Source of the DNA: Crateriforma conspicua
GTDB taxonomy: Bacteria; Planctomycetota; Planctomycetia; Pirellulales; Pirellulaceae
Length of the DNA stretch: 64,000 bases
NCBI RefSeq assembly: GCF_007752935.1
Contig: NZ_CP036319.1
Span: 2,418,001 to 2,482,000 of the forward strand
Reading direction: 5' to 3'
The notes under the pieces were generated by a model, which was given only the letters and a program-made list of their open reading frames with translations, had not been told where the DNA came from and made no database searches. This document shows positions 8,570-17,811 of this stretch, piece by piece. Each line of letters starts with the position of its first letter. The stretch's first letter is position 1. Both the position numbers and the translations under genes were made by a program.

Positions 8570-9358
8570 TTAAACCATTGTCGGAACGATGCCTCCGTCC
8601 ACACGCAGTGCGGCACCGTTGATGGCCGACGCGGTGGGGCTGGCGACAAACGCGACGGCGGCGGCGATTTCGTCCGGTTCGATCAGCCGACCGATGATCG
8701 ATGTCGGCCGGTTCTCCTTCATGAATCGCTTTTCGGCATCTTCAAACGATTCGTCGGGAAATAGATTACTGACGAACGTTTCGACACCCGGGGTTTTGGT
8801 GGATCCCGGCATAACAGTGTTAACGGTGACTTGGGTGCCCCGAGTTTGTTCGGCCAGACTGCGTGAAAGGGACAGTTGGGCGGCTTTCGTGACGCTGTAG
8901 TGGGCCATTTCGGGGGCCGGAGTGACGCCTGATTCACTGGAAATGAAAATGACGCGACCGGTGCCTTGGTCCAGCATTTTCTTAAGGTAGTGACGCGTCA
9001 ATCGAACGCCACTGATCACATTGACTTCGAACATCTCCATCCACTGGTCATCGGTGATGTCGAAAAAGTCGACCGCTTCGAAGATGCCCAAGTTGTTGAC
9101 CAAAATGTCGACCGATTCGTGCGCAGTGATGGCTTCGGCCACACCTTGGGCGGTTGAAAGATCGGCGGCCAAGGCAATCAGGTCCGCATCGGTGGCTTGC
9201 CCGCGTATTTCGTCGATCGCTCGATTCACGCTGGATTCGGAGCGCCCGTTGATGGTCACCCGCGCGCCTTCGATGGCCAATTTGGTCGCAATGGCTTGGC
9301 CGATACCGCCGGACGAAGCAGTGACCAACGCGGTTTTTCCCTGTAATGTTCGTTCCAT
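8570..9358 (-). CDS. Short-chain dehydrogenase/reductase (SDR), classical
   Basis: A 262-residue cytoplasmic Rossmann-fold oxidoreductase. The cofactor loop is TASSGGIGQAIA near residues 13-24, an NGRS after the second strand suggests NADP(H) preference, VNNLGIF is the NNAG-type motif, and Ser (ISSES), Tyr and Lys (YSVTK) form the catalytic set near residues 142-160. A C-terminal GAALRVDGG segment is typical. It is immediately upstream of the Old Yellow Enzyme gene and likely cotranscribed. Substrate is unknown. It lies on the same strand as the ars cluster but is separated from it by the OYE gene and an 86-nt gap with the arsR operator. Confidence 0.92.
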   Translation of the reverse strand: MERTLQGKTALVTASSGGIGQAIATKLAIEGARVTINGRSESSVNRAIDEIRGQATDADLIALAADLSTAQGVAEAITAHESVDILVNNLGIFEAVDFFDITDDQWMEMFEVNVISGVRLTRHYLKKMLDQGTGRVIFISSESGVTPAPEMAHYSVTKAAQLSLSRSLAEQTRGTQVTVNTVMPGSTKTPGVETFVSNLFPDESFEDAEKRFMKENRPTSIIGRLIEPDEIAAAVAFVASPTASAINGAALRVDGGIVPTMV

Positions 9359-9703
9359 GTTTCAGTGCTTGTTGGAAACGTTTGCTTGATGAATGACAAC
9401 GGTCGATCGATTGCAAGAACCAGGGATCGGCCGCCGACGGGTATCCCAATGACTTTCGCGTGGTGTCCACCGCCATGTGCCGGTGAATGCAGTATCGGCG
9501 CGGCCGATTTTGCGACGCATGGTGTGTTGTTGTCGGGATGTCTTTGCAATCATCATGCCAACCGACGCGGTGCGGTGATCGATGCCGGATCACGATGGCG
9601 ACGCGGGGGGCCAAAAAAAATGCCGGCAAGCCCAGAAGGACTTGCCGGCGATGAAAGGCCGATTGGTTTGCGAATGCCCCGACAGGGTTCGCCATCGACT
9701 GGC
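9359..9703. other. Intergenic region with terminator
   Basis: Between the SDR start and the stop of the GH2/GH43 gene, all on the minus strand. It contains the strong hairpin terminator of the upstream operon and presumably the promoter of the SDR/OYE pair. Open frames here overlap it without recognisable content. Confidence 0.6.
9613..9649 (-). terminator. Rho-independent terminator of the sulfatase/GH operon
   Basis: A perfect 9-bp GC-rich stem (GCCGGCAAG / CTTGCCGGC) with a 10-nt loop. On the minus strand it is followed by eight T (A 9613-9620 on the plus strand). It lies 55 nt beyond the GH2/GH43 stop codon and thus ends the operon that starts with the ECF sigma factor. Confidence 0.9.
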
Positions 9704-12700
9704 TTATTCGCTCAAGTCAAAGTCTTGGGCTTCGTCCGGACCCGGCGTCGCATAGGCGGGGTCTTTTGCGCGAATGTAGACTTCGCCGTTGTCCAGCATG
9801 CGAACATCCAGCGGCACGATCGTGACGCCTTGTTCGTTGATGGTTTGGGCGTTCTCACCAAGATCGCGATCCTGGATGCCGTCGCGAGGCACGGGGGGGA
9901 CATTGGCATTAAAGAATGCCGTGTTCCACCACTTGCCATCTTTGTCTTGGAATGGCGTACCGTGACCCAGGAACCGTCCGGCAAACTTCCGCGGACCGTA
10001 GGGACCGTTGATGTTGTCGGCCACGCAGTAGTAAAGGTTGTAGGATCCCTTGCGACCTTGATCGGTCGACCAAGCTGTTCCCAGATGGACGTACTTGCCG
10101 CCGACTTTGATCATCGTCGCGCCTTCGTGACCGATGCGGCTGATCGGGGTTCCATCGGGGCCAGGTCGGCTGCCGGCCGGATCGATGCGTACCGGTTCGC
10201 CGGTGTAGCCGGACAAGTCCTTTTTCATCGGGGCGACCAAGGTGTTTTGCCATAACAGGTACGGCGTACCCTCGTCGTCGGTGAAGATCGAAGGATCGTG
10301 TCGCGGACCCATGTTCCCGTTCATCGGGTGCACCCAGGGCCCTTTCAATTCAGGGCCCGTCGTGAGGGCCAGGCTGGAATGGCTTTTGGGGCAATGCACC
10401 AACGCCCAGCGGTCGCCCATCCAGTGGACTTCGGGGGCCCAGATCAAACGTTTCTTGATCTTTTGACCGTTCTGTTCGCGGTGCGTGTCGCTCAGGTCGA
10501 ACACGACGCCCAAGGATTCCCACTCGATCAAGTCGGGGCTGCGGTACACACGGACTTGATCGCCGACGATGCTTTGGTCGCCCAGACCGATGTTATAAGG
10601 ATTTTCGTCTTCGCGAGGATCGTCTTCTCGCGGCTGCGTTCCGGTCAGATAGTAATAACCGTCTGGGCCCAGGGTGATATAAGGATCACGGATCCAACCG
10701 GGCTTGATGTACAAGGCACGGTCATGGCTTTTCAGTCCGGCACGAATCGTTTCCGGGTCCATGACTGGACCCGGCTTGCGATCGGTGGGGACTTCTCGAA
10801 ATGCCGCTTTGGGAAACGCATCCGCGGCCTTTTGGTCGATCGACGTGAACAGAATCTTGTGGACTTTGGCCAGGCGATCGGCGGGAATCTTGATGACTTC
10901 GCGATCGTAGGTCATCAGTCCGTTGATTTCGCCTTCGACGTCGGTCGTTTGAGTGTAAACGCCGCCCGCAATTCCTTGGCGTCGCAGACGATCCAGGCCT
11001 TCAATGGAGGTCAAGTAACGTTCCAAGTATTCCTGTTTGTTCTGTGGCAGCCCGCCGTAACCCCAGTTGCGACGATCGGCGTCCCACAAGTGGCCACGAA
11101 TCGGCAGACCGTGTCCGCCGAATTCGCCGACGACTTTGATGAAGTCGTCAAAGCGTCCGCCCTTGCCTAGGTCGAACGGGAAATCAGGATGGGGATATTG
11201 ATGGTGATCGACGACGTCACCGACCGGCCAGAAGTTTCCACCGCTGGCGATGTTGATCAACCGCGACGGGTCTCGATCGACGGTCCATTGCCCCACTTCC
11301 ATGGTGCGGTGCTGGCCCCATCGTTCGTTGAACGGAACCCAGGAAACGATCGACGGGTGATTTTCCAGTGTGTCGATCATCCGTTCCAGTTCCAGCATGA
11401 ATTGATCGTGCTGATCATCAGGCCAAACGGCATCGGTGGGATCGGGTTGCAATCGCGTCCACGGCGGTTGGGGGCCACCGCTGACGTGGTCTTGCCACAT
11501 CATCATGCCCAGTCGGTCACAGTGATAGTAATATCGTCGTGGTTCGACCTTGATGTGTTTGCGGATCATGTTGAATCCGGCATTCTTCAAGTACTCGATG
11601 TCGAACAACATCGCTTCGTCCGACGGCGGCGTCAGCAACCCGTCGGGCCACCAACCTTGATCCAGCGGTCCCCAGTGGAACAAGACGTCGCCGTTGAGCG
11701 TGAATCGCCAGTGCCCGTCAGCGTCTTTGACTTTGCCGACCGTTCGGATGCCCGCGTAGGAAGCGACGGAGTCGACGGCGTTGCCCGAGTCGTCATTCAG
11801 CGTGACTTCGATGTCGTACAAGTGCGGTTGGTCGGGCGACCACAGCTTGGCGTTGTCGATCACCAATTCGATCGTGTCGGCGGTTTCACCTGTGGCAACG
11901 ACGCGTTGGCCGTCGCGGACGACGATGCGACAGTTCTGGCCGGATGTCGTTTCCGGGGAAACGGTGATGCTGCCGCGATCTGCATCGGTGCTGATCTTGA
12001 TGTCGCGGATCGATTCGCTGGGAACCTGTTCCATCCAAACCGTTTGCCAGATGCCCGAAACGCGTGTGTACCAAATGCCGCGTGCGTTGAAGGTTTGCTT
12101 GCCACGCAGTTGGTATTGCTCGGTGGCGTCTTCGACACGCACGACCAACTCATTTGCGCCCTGTTTGACCGCGTCGGTGATGTCGAACTGGAACGGCGTG
12201 TTTCCGCCGGTGTGCGTTCCGACGGACGCTGAGTTGACGAAGACTTCGCAGTGGTAATCGACGGCTTCGAAGTTCAGGATCTGTCGATGCCCATCGGCGA
12301 CGTCGGCGTCAAAGGTGCGTCGATACCACAGGGCCTCCGACGGATCCAGCAAACGCTGGACGCCGCCGAGTTTGGATTCCAAACAGAACGGGACCAAGAT
12401 TTTGCCGTCCCACTGGCCGGGCGTGTCGTGGGAATCCAATGACGTGACGGCATAGTCCCAGTGTCCGTTCAGGTTCGTCCAGTCGTCCCGTTTCAATTGA
12501 GGACGCGGGTATTCGGTCCAGGCGTTTTCGGCCGTGACCTTCTTACCCCAGCGGGTGATCAGGTCAGACTGAAAAGGTTGTTTGCTGCCGGCCGGTTGCG
12601 GCAATTCCGGCAGCCGGCCCGGACGCGCAAAGTGGACGTCGATGAATTGACCGCCGCTGGTCTGTTTGCAATGCACGGCCAAGACGTTGGTGCCGGTTCG

Positions 12701-13099
12701 GACCGCGTCTTTTTTGTCGGCGGGAATTTTGACCAGCTTGTATTGGCGGGCGTAACCGTCCAAATCCGCGACCAACACGCCGTTCAAATAGATCTGGGCG
12801 TCTTCGTCGTGATGGACATACAACGCGATGTCTTTGGCCGGTTTGTTTAATCGAATCGATTTGCGCAACCAGATTTCATCGGTTTCCCAGCGGGTGCCGA
12901 CGCGCGCACCCGGCGTGTCGGCGGTGCCAAAGCCGCCGGAGCCTTCTTTCCAACCTTGGGCGACGTAGTCGGGTTGTTGCCAGTCGCCATCAGGTTGTTC
13001 AAACGTGTATCGCCAACTGTCGACGATGGGCTGGGCCCAGGCGGTCGACCCGGCACCGATCATCACGGCGACGGTAAACAGAGAGGACAGAATCTTCAT
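9704..13099 (-). CDS. Secreted GH2 family glycosidase fused to a GH43-like domain
   Basis: A 1131-residue exported enzyme that should attack plant or algal polysaccharide side chains. Residues 1-22 form a signal peptide (MKILSSLFTVAVM...AWA). About 25-165 is a galactose-binding-like beta sandwich. The GH2 part follows (sugar-binding, Ig-like and TIM barrel), with the acid/base Glu592 in PFNERWG and the nucleophile Glu659 in VVGEFGGHG. From about 795 a GH43-type five-bladed propeller starts, with RDPY (Asp805), WAPEVHW and RHDPSIF motifs. The ATG at 13097-13099 is preferred because the signal peptide starts there. It follows the sulfatase gene by 75 nt. Exact sugar specificity cannot be read. 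Confidence 0.9.
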   Translation of the reverse strand: MKILSSLFTVAVMIGAGSTAWAQPIVDSWRYTFEQPDGDWQQPDYVAQGWKEGSGGFGTADTPGARVGTRWETDEIWLRKSIRLNKPAKDIALYVHHDEDAQIYLNGVLVADLDGYARQYKLVKIPADKKDAVRTGTNVLAVHCKQTSGGQFIDVHFARPGRLPELPQPAGSKQPFQSDLITRWGKKVTAENAWTEYPRPQLKRDDWTNLNGHWDYAVTSLDSHDTPGQWDGKILVPFCLESKLGGVQRLLDPSEALWYRRTFDADVADGHRQILNFEAVDYHCEVFVNSASVGTHTGGNTPFQFDITDAVKQGANELVVRVEDATEQYQLRGKQTFNARGIWYTRVSGIWQTVWMEQVPSESIRDIKISTDADRGSITVSPETTSGQNCRIVVRDGQRVVATGETADTIELVIDNAKLWSPDQPHLYDIEVTLNDDSGNAVDSVASYAGIRTVGKVKDADGHWRFTLNGDVLFHWGPLDQGWWPDGLLTPPSDEAMLFDIEYLKNAGFNMIRKHIKVEPRRYYYHCDRLGMMMWQDHVSGGPQPPWTRLQPDPTDAVWPDDQHDQFMLELERMIDTLENHPSIVSWVPFNERWGQHRTMEVGQWTVDRDPSRLINIASGGNFWPVGDVVDHHQYPHPDFPFDLGKGGRFDDFIKVVGEFGGHGLPIRGHLWDADRRNWGYGGLPQNKQEYLERYLTSIEGLDRLRRQGIAGGVYTQTTDVEGEINGLMTYDREVIKIPADRLAKVHKILFTSIDQKAADAFPKAAFREVPTDRKPGPVMDPETIRAGLKSHDRALYIKPGWIRDPYITLGPDGYYYLTGTQPREDDPREDENPYNIGLGDQSIVGDQVRVYRSPDLIEWESLGVVFDLSDTHREQNGQKIKKRLIWAPEVHWMGDRWALVHCPKSHSSLALTTGPELKGPWVHPMNGNMGPRHDPSIFTDDEGTPYLLWQNTLVAPMKKDLSGYTGEPVRIDPAGSRPGPDGTPISRIGHEGATMIKVGGKYVHLGTAWSTDQGRKGSYNLYYCVADNINGPYGPRKFAGRFLGHGTPFQDKDGKWWNTAFFNANVPPVPRDGIQDRDLGENAQTINEQGVTIVPLDVRMLDNGEVYIRAKDPAYATPGPDEAQDFDLSE

Positions 13100-13121
13100 C
13101 AGTCTCAACAAATCACTTCGA

Positions 13122-13140
13122 GGGGTGGGGGAGGGAGGGG
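13122..13140 (+). other. G-quadruplex-type G tract before the GH2/GH43 start
   Basis: Four G runs (4, 5, 3 and 4 G) are separated by single T or A bases, a canonical quadruplex pattern on the non-coding strand, 22 nt from the start codon. The transcript would carry a C-rich tract there instead of a Shine-Dalgarno sequence. A similar tract precedes the sulfatase gene. Confidence 0.6.
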
Positions 13141-13174
13141 AAAAGTGTGCGTTGAAGGATCTCATTCCGCGCGG

Positions 13175-16100
13175 TCACCGTTCGGTATGCAAACGGATGT
13201 CGGCGTTACGATCACAAGTCAAGCGGCCGTCGTTGATCTGGAGTTCCGCGATTTGCAGGAAGGAGATCTTCTGGGTGACCGTCCGTTTTTCCGCGGGCGG
13301 CGTCGGATAGGGACGATTCGGTTCGGTGTGATAAAAGATGAACGCGCGATCGTCACGGACCGCGACGCTGGGGTGTCGGGCGCGTGTTCCGTCGGCTGGT
13401 CCGAATCCCGGTTCCAACAGAATGCGTTCTTGCTGATGCCATGTGACGGCGTCATCACTGTGAAAGACCGCAAGCCCGTCGTGCGGATCAGTCAGCATCC
13501 AATATCGGTCGGCGAAACGAAACACATAGGGGGCTTCTTGATAACCAAAGCCACGGTCGTCGGCGTTGACGTCGCCAGGGCAGGGGCCATGGTTTTGCCA
13601 ATGTTGCAAGTCGTCGCTGGTCGCCCACTGAATCCCGCCGCCTTTTCCGACGCGGTAGTAAGCATGAAATCGGTCGCCCATTTTCAATAGGGACACATCG
13701 ATCGGGTCGGGCTGGTGAAAATTGGGAACACCGACCAGCTTCCATCCATCGATCGGATCGGAAAGCGGGGCGACGTAATGACGAATCACCCCATCGCCAC
13801 CCCATGGCGGCGTTGCCGACGCTTTGTACGTCGCGAACATGTGAATCTGGTCGCCGTCGACGATGATCCCCGGTGCCCAATGAGTGTCCGGGTTGTCGGG
13901 TTGGCCTTTGCGACCATCAAACGTGCAGTAACCGCGAAACGTCCAATGCTTGAAATCTTTTGATGCCAGCACGCCGATCGGTGTCCCGACATATGACGCT
14001 TGCTGACGTGTTGCACGTCGAGCGGTGAAGTAGATCAGCCATTGTTTGCTGGACGGATCGAACACGATTTCCGGGTCACACGATCCGTGATAATTCGGAT
14101 CGGCAAACATCGGCTTGCTGAGATCACCAAAACGTTTCGGCGTGAACTTCGACGTGTCCACTTCGGCATGGTCGTCTGTTTCGTCATCCGGTTTTCGGTC
14201 ACCCGTGGTGATCTTGTGAGAAACCACGGTGCCATTGAAATCATTTGGCGCGGGGTAGTCGCCCGCGGGCGTTCGTTCGTCAAAGCCGATGCTGAGTGCG
14301 TCGACCGGCTGGATCGGAATCAGACCGGGTGATGGACGGGAAGTTGCCGGCTGGTCGTTGACGGTCAAGGTCATTTGATCGGAGGTCAGACTGGCTGACA
14401 GTTTGACCGTACCACTGACGCGGTGCGACGACATTAGACGTGTGACTTGGCCTTTCAACCGGACATCCAGCATGGCAATGCCGTCATCGAAATGCAGGGC
14501 GTATCCGTACTGATTGCCACCTTGAGCGAGAACGACACCATGGGGCGAACTTGCGTCGATGATGGCTTGAATATGAATGGGGCGACCGGCGATCGATGGC
14601 GAAGCGTCCGCCGGATCCGGCTGCGTTTCTGATCCCTTGGGGTTGTCCCAAATCACGCCAACGCGGCGGGCCCAATCGGTCCAATCTTCGGTCATCGTTC
14701 GCAGTTTGTCGGGGTATTGCGAAGCGACGTCGTTCATTTCGCAACGGTCGGACGACAAGTCGTACAGTTCCCACTGAATTTCATCGGGCATGCGTTTGGA
14801 CCAAACGGCTTTCCAGCTGCCTTGGCGGATCGCGTGGGCGCCCTGATGGTCAAAACCGATCGTGCGTTCGGGCAACGATTCGCCCGTCATGGCGGGCAAC
14901 AGGCTGGTGCCTTCCGGCGGCAAGCGTCTTTTGCCGTCGATCGTGGTCGGGTATTCGGCACCGGTTGCATCCAACAGCGTGGGCATGATGTCCATCACAT
15001 GGGCCGGTTGGCGGATCCAGCGATCAGGTTTTCCGATCCCCGACGGCCAGTGCGCGATCAGGGGTGTGCTGATTCCGCCTTCATGCGTGAAGTGCTTGTA
15101 CAGACGAAAGGGGGTGTTCCCCAGGTTGGCCCACGCACTGCCGTAGGATTGATGCGTTCCCGGTTGGCCGATTTCGCGAAGATCGTCTCCGGTGCGAAGG
15201 GTTGTCGTTCCTTTGCGCGACGTGCCATCGAATCCGAACGGACCCCATTCGTAACAGGCGCCGTTGTCGCTGAGGAAAAGGATCAGCGTGTTGTTCAAGT
15301 CGCCGGTCTGTTTCAGGTGTTCGACGATTTGCCCCACGCCTTGATCGACGCTGCTGACCATCGCGGCAAAGACGGCCATGCGTCGTGCCAGGTCGGCTTG
15401 GCGGTCGCTAGAAAGACTGTCCCAGGCCGGGTTGGGCTGGCCGGAATAACCGTTGGCGATGTCGTCGCGGTCGACCGGCACGATGCTGCGGGGGGACATC
15501 TGCCAATGGTCGCCGTCGATCAGCCCGATCGACTTCATCTGTTCGAAACGCTGTTGCCGCAGTACATCCCAGCCCTGGCGATAGACCGCTTCGAACGCGT
15601 CGGCACGTTCGGCCGGGGCTTGGACCGGAAAATGGGGCGATGAGTGACCGAGGAACAAGAAGTACGGGCGACCGCTCTGTTGGCCTTGTCGAATGAACTC
15701 GATCGCATAGCGATTGAAGACGTCGGTCGCATAAAACTGGTCGGCCGGGGGATCGATTTCCTTTTCACGACCATCGGGCAAACGGATGTAATAGTCCGCG
15801 TCGTATTGATCGTGCGAATGGCCGCGGGTGAAGCCATAAAATTCGTCAAAGCCACGGGCGATCGGACCGGTTGCCTCGTGCATGTGCCACTTGCCGACGT
15901 AATAGCAACCGTAACCGGCGGTCTTTAAGGCTTCGGCCAGTGTCACGCATCGGTCATTCAATCGTCCGATGTATCCGGGACCGCGTGTGGGACTGGGTTT
16001 GTTGGTGGTGAAATCACCAATGCCGGCTTGGGACGGATACAGACCGGTCATCAACGAAGCACGACTGGGGCAGCAACGTGCGCTGTTGTACATCTGGGTA

Positions 16101-16306
16101 AAGCGGACACCGTCACCGGCCAAGGCGTCGATATGAGGCGTTGGGATTTCGGATCCGTAGCATCCCAAATCGCTGTAGCCCAAATCGTCGGCCAAGATGA
16201 CGATGACATTTGGCGGTTTGGGGTCGGTCGTTGACGACGGTGCCGTGGCGTCGGCGTGCTGCAACGCCACCAGCGTGGCCAAGGCGGCCAAGAACAGGCG
16301 AGTCAT
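13175..16306 (-). CDS. Secreted S1 sulfatase fused to ConA-like and glycosidase-type propeller domains
   Basis: A 1043-residue exported hydrolase. Residues 1-20 are a signal peptide. The sulfatase core starts with NVIVILADDLGYSDLGCYG (metal-binding Asp pair) and carries the formylglycine signature C-C-P-S-R at 78-82, so Cys78 should be converted by a maturase. The core continues to about residue 550. About 575-695 is a beta-sandwich (HGVVLAQGG...YGYAL) of ConA/LamG type, also found alone in the protein at 35.3 kb. About 730-1030 resembles a five-bladed glycosidase propeller (SCDPEIVFD, HWAPGII, YQEAPYVF). Such a fusion would couple desulfation with glycoside cleavage. It lies 32 nt after the FecR gene and before the GH2/GH43 gene. 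Confidence 0.9.
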   Translation of the reverse strand: MTRLFLAALATLVALQHADATAPSSTTDPKPPNVIVILADDLGYSDLGCYGSEIPTPHIDALAGDGVRFTQMYNSARCCPSRASLMTGLYPSQAGIGDFTTNKPSPTRGPGYIGRLNDRCVTLAEALKTAGYGCYYVGKWHMHEATGPIARGFDEFYGFTRGHSHDQYDADYYIRLPDGREKEIDPPADQFYATDVFNRYAIEFIRQGQQSGRPYFLFLGHSSPHFPVQAPAERADAFEAVYRQGWDVLRQQRFEQMKSIGLIDGDHWQMSPRSIVPVDRDDIANGYSGQPNPAWDSLSSDRQADLARRMAVFAAMVSSVDQGVGQIVEHLKQTGDLNNTLILFLSDNGACYEWGPFGFDGTSRKGTTTLRTGDDLREIGQPGTHQSYGSAWANLGNTPFRLYKHFTHEGGISTPLIAHWPSGIGKPDRWIRQPAHVMDIMPTLLDATGAEYPTTIDGKRRLPPEGTSLLPAMTGESLPERTIGFDHQGAHAIRQGSWKAVWSKRMPDEIQWELYDLSSDRCEMNDVASQYPDKLRTMTEDWTDWARRVGVIWDNPKGSETQPDPADASPSIAGRPIHIQAIIDASSPHGVVLAQGGNQYGYALHFDDGIAMLDVRLKGQVTRLMSSHRVSGTVKLSASLTSDQMTLTVNDQPATSRPSPGLIPIQPVDALSIGFDERTPAGDYPAPNDFNGTVVSHKITTGDRKPDDETDDHAEVDTSKFTPKRFGDLSKPMFADPNYHGSCDPEIVFDPSSKQWLIYFTARRATRQQASYVGTPIGVLASKDFKHWTFRGYCTFDGRKGQPDNPDTHWAPGIIVDGDQIHMFATYKASATPPWGGDGVIRHYVAPLSDPIDGWKLVGVPNFHQPDPIDVSLLKMGDRFHAYYRVGKGGGIQWATSDDLQHWQNHGPCPGDVNADDRGFGYQEAPYVFRFADRYWMLTDPHDGLAVFHSDDAVTWHQQERILLEPGFGPADGTRARHPSVAVRDDRAFIFYHTEPNRPYPTPPAEKRTVTQKISFLQIAELQINDGRLTCDRNADIRLHTER

Positions 16307-16330
16307 GGGAGGCGGGGGGGAAGGAGGGGG
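16307..16330 (+). other. G-rich tract abutting the sulfatase start codon
   Basis: Runs of 3, 7 and 5 G (the 7-run can supply two triplets) fit a quadruplex-capable pattern on the non-coding strand. It touches the ATG directly and fills most of the gap after the FecR stop. The mRNA is a near-pure C/T tract there, so no Shine-Dalgarno site exists. Confidence 0.55.
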
Positions 16331-16338
16331 CGATGGAA

Positions 16339-17811
16339 TTAAGGAGCGTCGGATGCAGGCGATTCCGAATCGTCCACCAGCACACGCAAGTGATCCGTCA
16401 ACGCGCCGACGTGAAGGCTGAAATACAGTTGCCGTCCGTCATCGCTGATCGTGATGCTGTCGGCGGGCAGGCTGCCGAATTCCGTGTCGACGTCTTCCAG
16501 ATGTCGCCCGCGAAAGGCTTTGTAATCCAGGTCATCGATCCCAAACGGTTGATCGCTATTTCGCAACTGATCGCCGGTCACCGCGATGCCCAGAATCGGG
16601 TGTTGGAAACTGATCGAACCCGAAAGCGTTTGCCGCGAACCAAAGTTGCTGGTTTGCGGCTTGTACATCAACAGGTAACTGCTGACGGATTGCTTGGGCG
16701 TGACCCGGAACTTCTGCGTGGGGCTGGACGGCCAAGTCTGGCCGGGCAGCACCAATTTCAAATCGGCCGGACGGCTGACGTGATGGTTCAGCTTTTCGGG
16801 CACCAAAAACATCTTGTGATTGTGGGCCAGCGAACTGAGCGAAACGTCGGGACCAGGCGGCACAAAGTCGACAATGGACGAGGCCTCATCGATGCCCAGC
16901 GCCAACGGCCAAATGTCCTGGTATTTGCCCGGTTCATAAGGGATTTTCGTCGTTCGGCCGGCCGATCGATAGCTTGCCAATGCGCTGCCTTCGACCACCA
17001 TCTGTTCGGATGGCGGATCCACGTCGTCAGTCACACGCACCGAGACATCACCATCGAAGACGGCCAAATCGACATCGCCATCGGTCGTCGCGGTGACACC
17101 AAAGGCGGTTTCCGAATCACGGATTTCCAAGTCGCCAGCACGGATGACCAGATCGGTCCGGTTACCCGACGTGCGAGCGGTCATCTTGCCGGCCAATAGG
17201 TCGATACTTTCCGGTCCCACGATGCGAAACGACGCCGGCGCGGCGACTGAAACGATTGCACCGGAGTTCAAACGCAATCGGATCGATCCGCTGTCCAGAC
17301 GGTACGAATCGGAACGCGTCAAATAACGACCGTCGACGGGCCACTGGTCTGCCGCACCACCCCAAGATGCTTGTTCGGCATAGGTCATCACCGCATCGTG
17401 TTCGGGAATTTGCCGCGATGATTTGCCAGGCAAGAACGCCACCAACACACACGCGGCCAGGGCCACCGCGACCGCCGCCCAGGCGAGTGTTCGTTGCGAT
17501 CCCGGGGTGCCCAGTGGTGTGTCCCATCCGGTGTCGGATACTTTCTTGGTTCGCTGCGGTGCTGAAGAAAGCGAATCGGCGTCTGCGTCGATACGATCGA
17601 TGCCATGGACAGCCTGGCCGCGGAAGCATTCGGCCAGGGTGGCGGATTGTTCTTGGAATTCGATGAACCAGCGTCGCAGTTCCGGGCTCCGCTGCAACGA
17701 CTTGTCGAACTGTTCCAGTTCCTCCGGTGACATCGCACCGTCTTGGAACATCGTCGCAGCACGAAGAAAGTCTTCATAGGATATCGGTGATGATGAATCG
17801 TGACGGTTCAT
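16339..17811 (-). CDS. FecR-like membrane protein, probable partner of the ECF sigma factor
   Basis: A 490-residue protein with one membrane segment (about 109-127). The cytoplasmic N-terminus (SYEDFLRAATMFQDGAMSPEELEQFDKSLQ) resembles an anti-sigma binding helix bundle, and the outside part has a FecR-type beta domain (VRLNSGAIVSV, RTDLVIRAGDLEIRDSETAFGV) followed by a C-terminal beta-rich region that may be a carbohydrate- or lectin-like sensor. The ATG at 17809-17811 overlaps the sigma-factor stop in an ATGA, implying coupled translation. In planctomycetes such sigma/FecR pairs sit before secreted enzyme genes; here sulfatase and GH genes follow at short spacing. The signal it senses is unknown. 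Confidence 0.85.
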   Translation of the reverse strand: MNRHDSSSPISYEDFLRAATMFQDGAMSPEELEQFDKSLQRSPELRRWFIEFQEQSATLAECFRGQAVHGIDRIDADADSLSSAPQRTKKVSDTGWDTPLGTPGSQRTLAWAAVAVALAACVLVAFLPGKSSRQIPEHDAVMTYAEQASWGGAADQWPVDGRYLTRSDSYRLDSGSIRLRLNSGAIVSVAAPASFRIVGPESIDLLAGKMTARTSGNRTDLVIRAGDLEIRDSETAFGVTATTDGDVDLAVFDGDVSVRVTDDVDPPSEQMVVEGSALASYRSAGRTTKIPYEPGKYQDIWPLALGIDEASSIVDFVPPGPDVSLSSLAHNHKMFLVPEKLNHHVSRPADLKLVLPGQTWPSSPTQKFRVTPKQSVSSYLLMYKPQTSNFGSRQTLSGSISFQHPILGIAVTGDQLRNSDQPFGIDDLDYKAFRGRHLEDVDTEFGSLPADSITISDDGRQLYFSLHVGALTDHLRVLVDDSESPASDAP

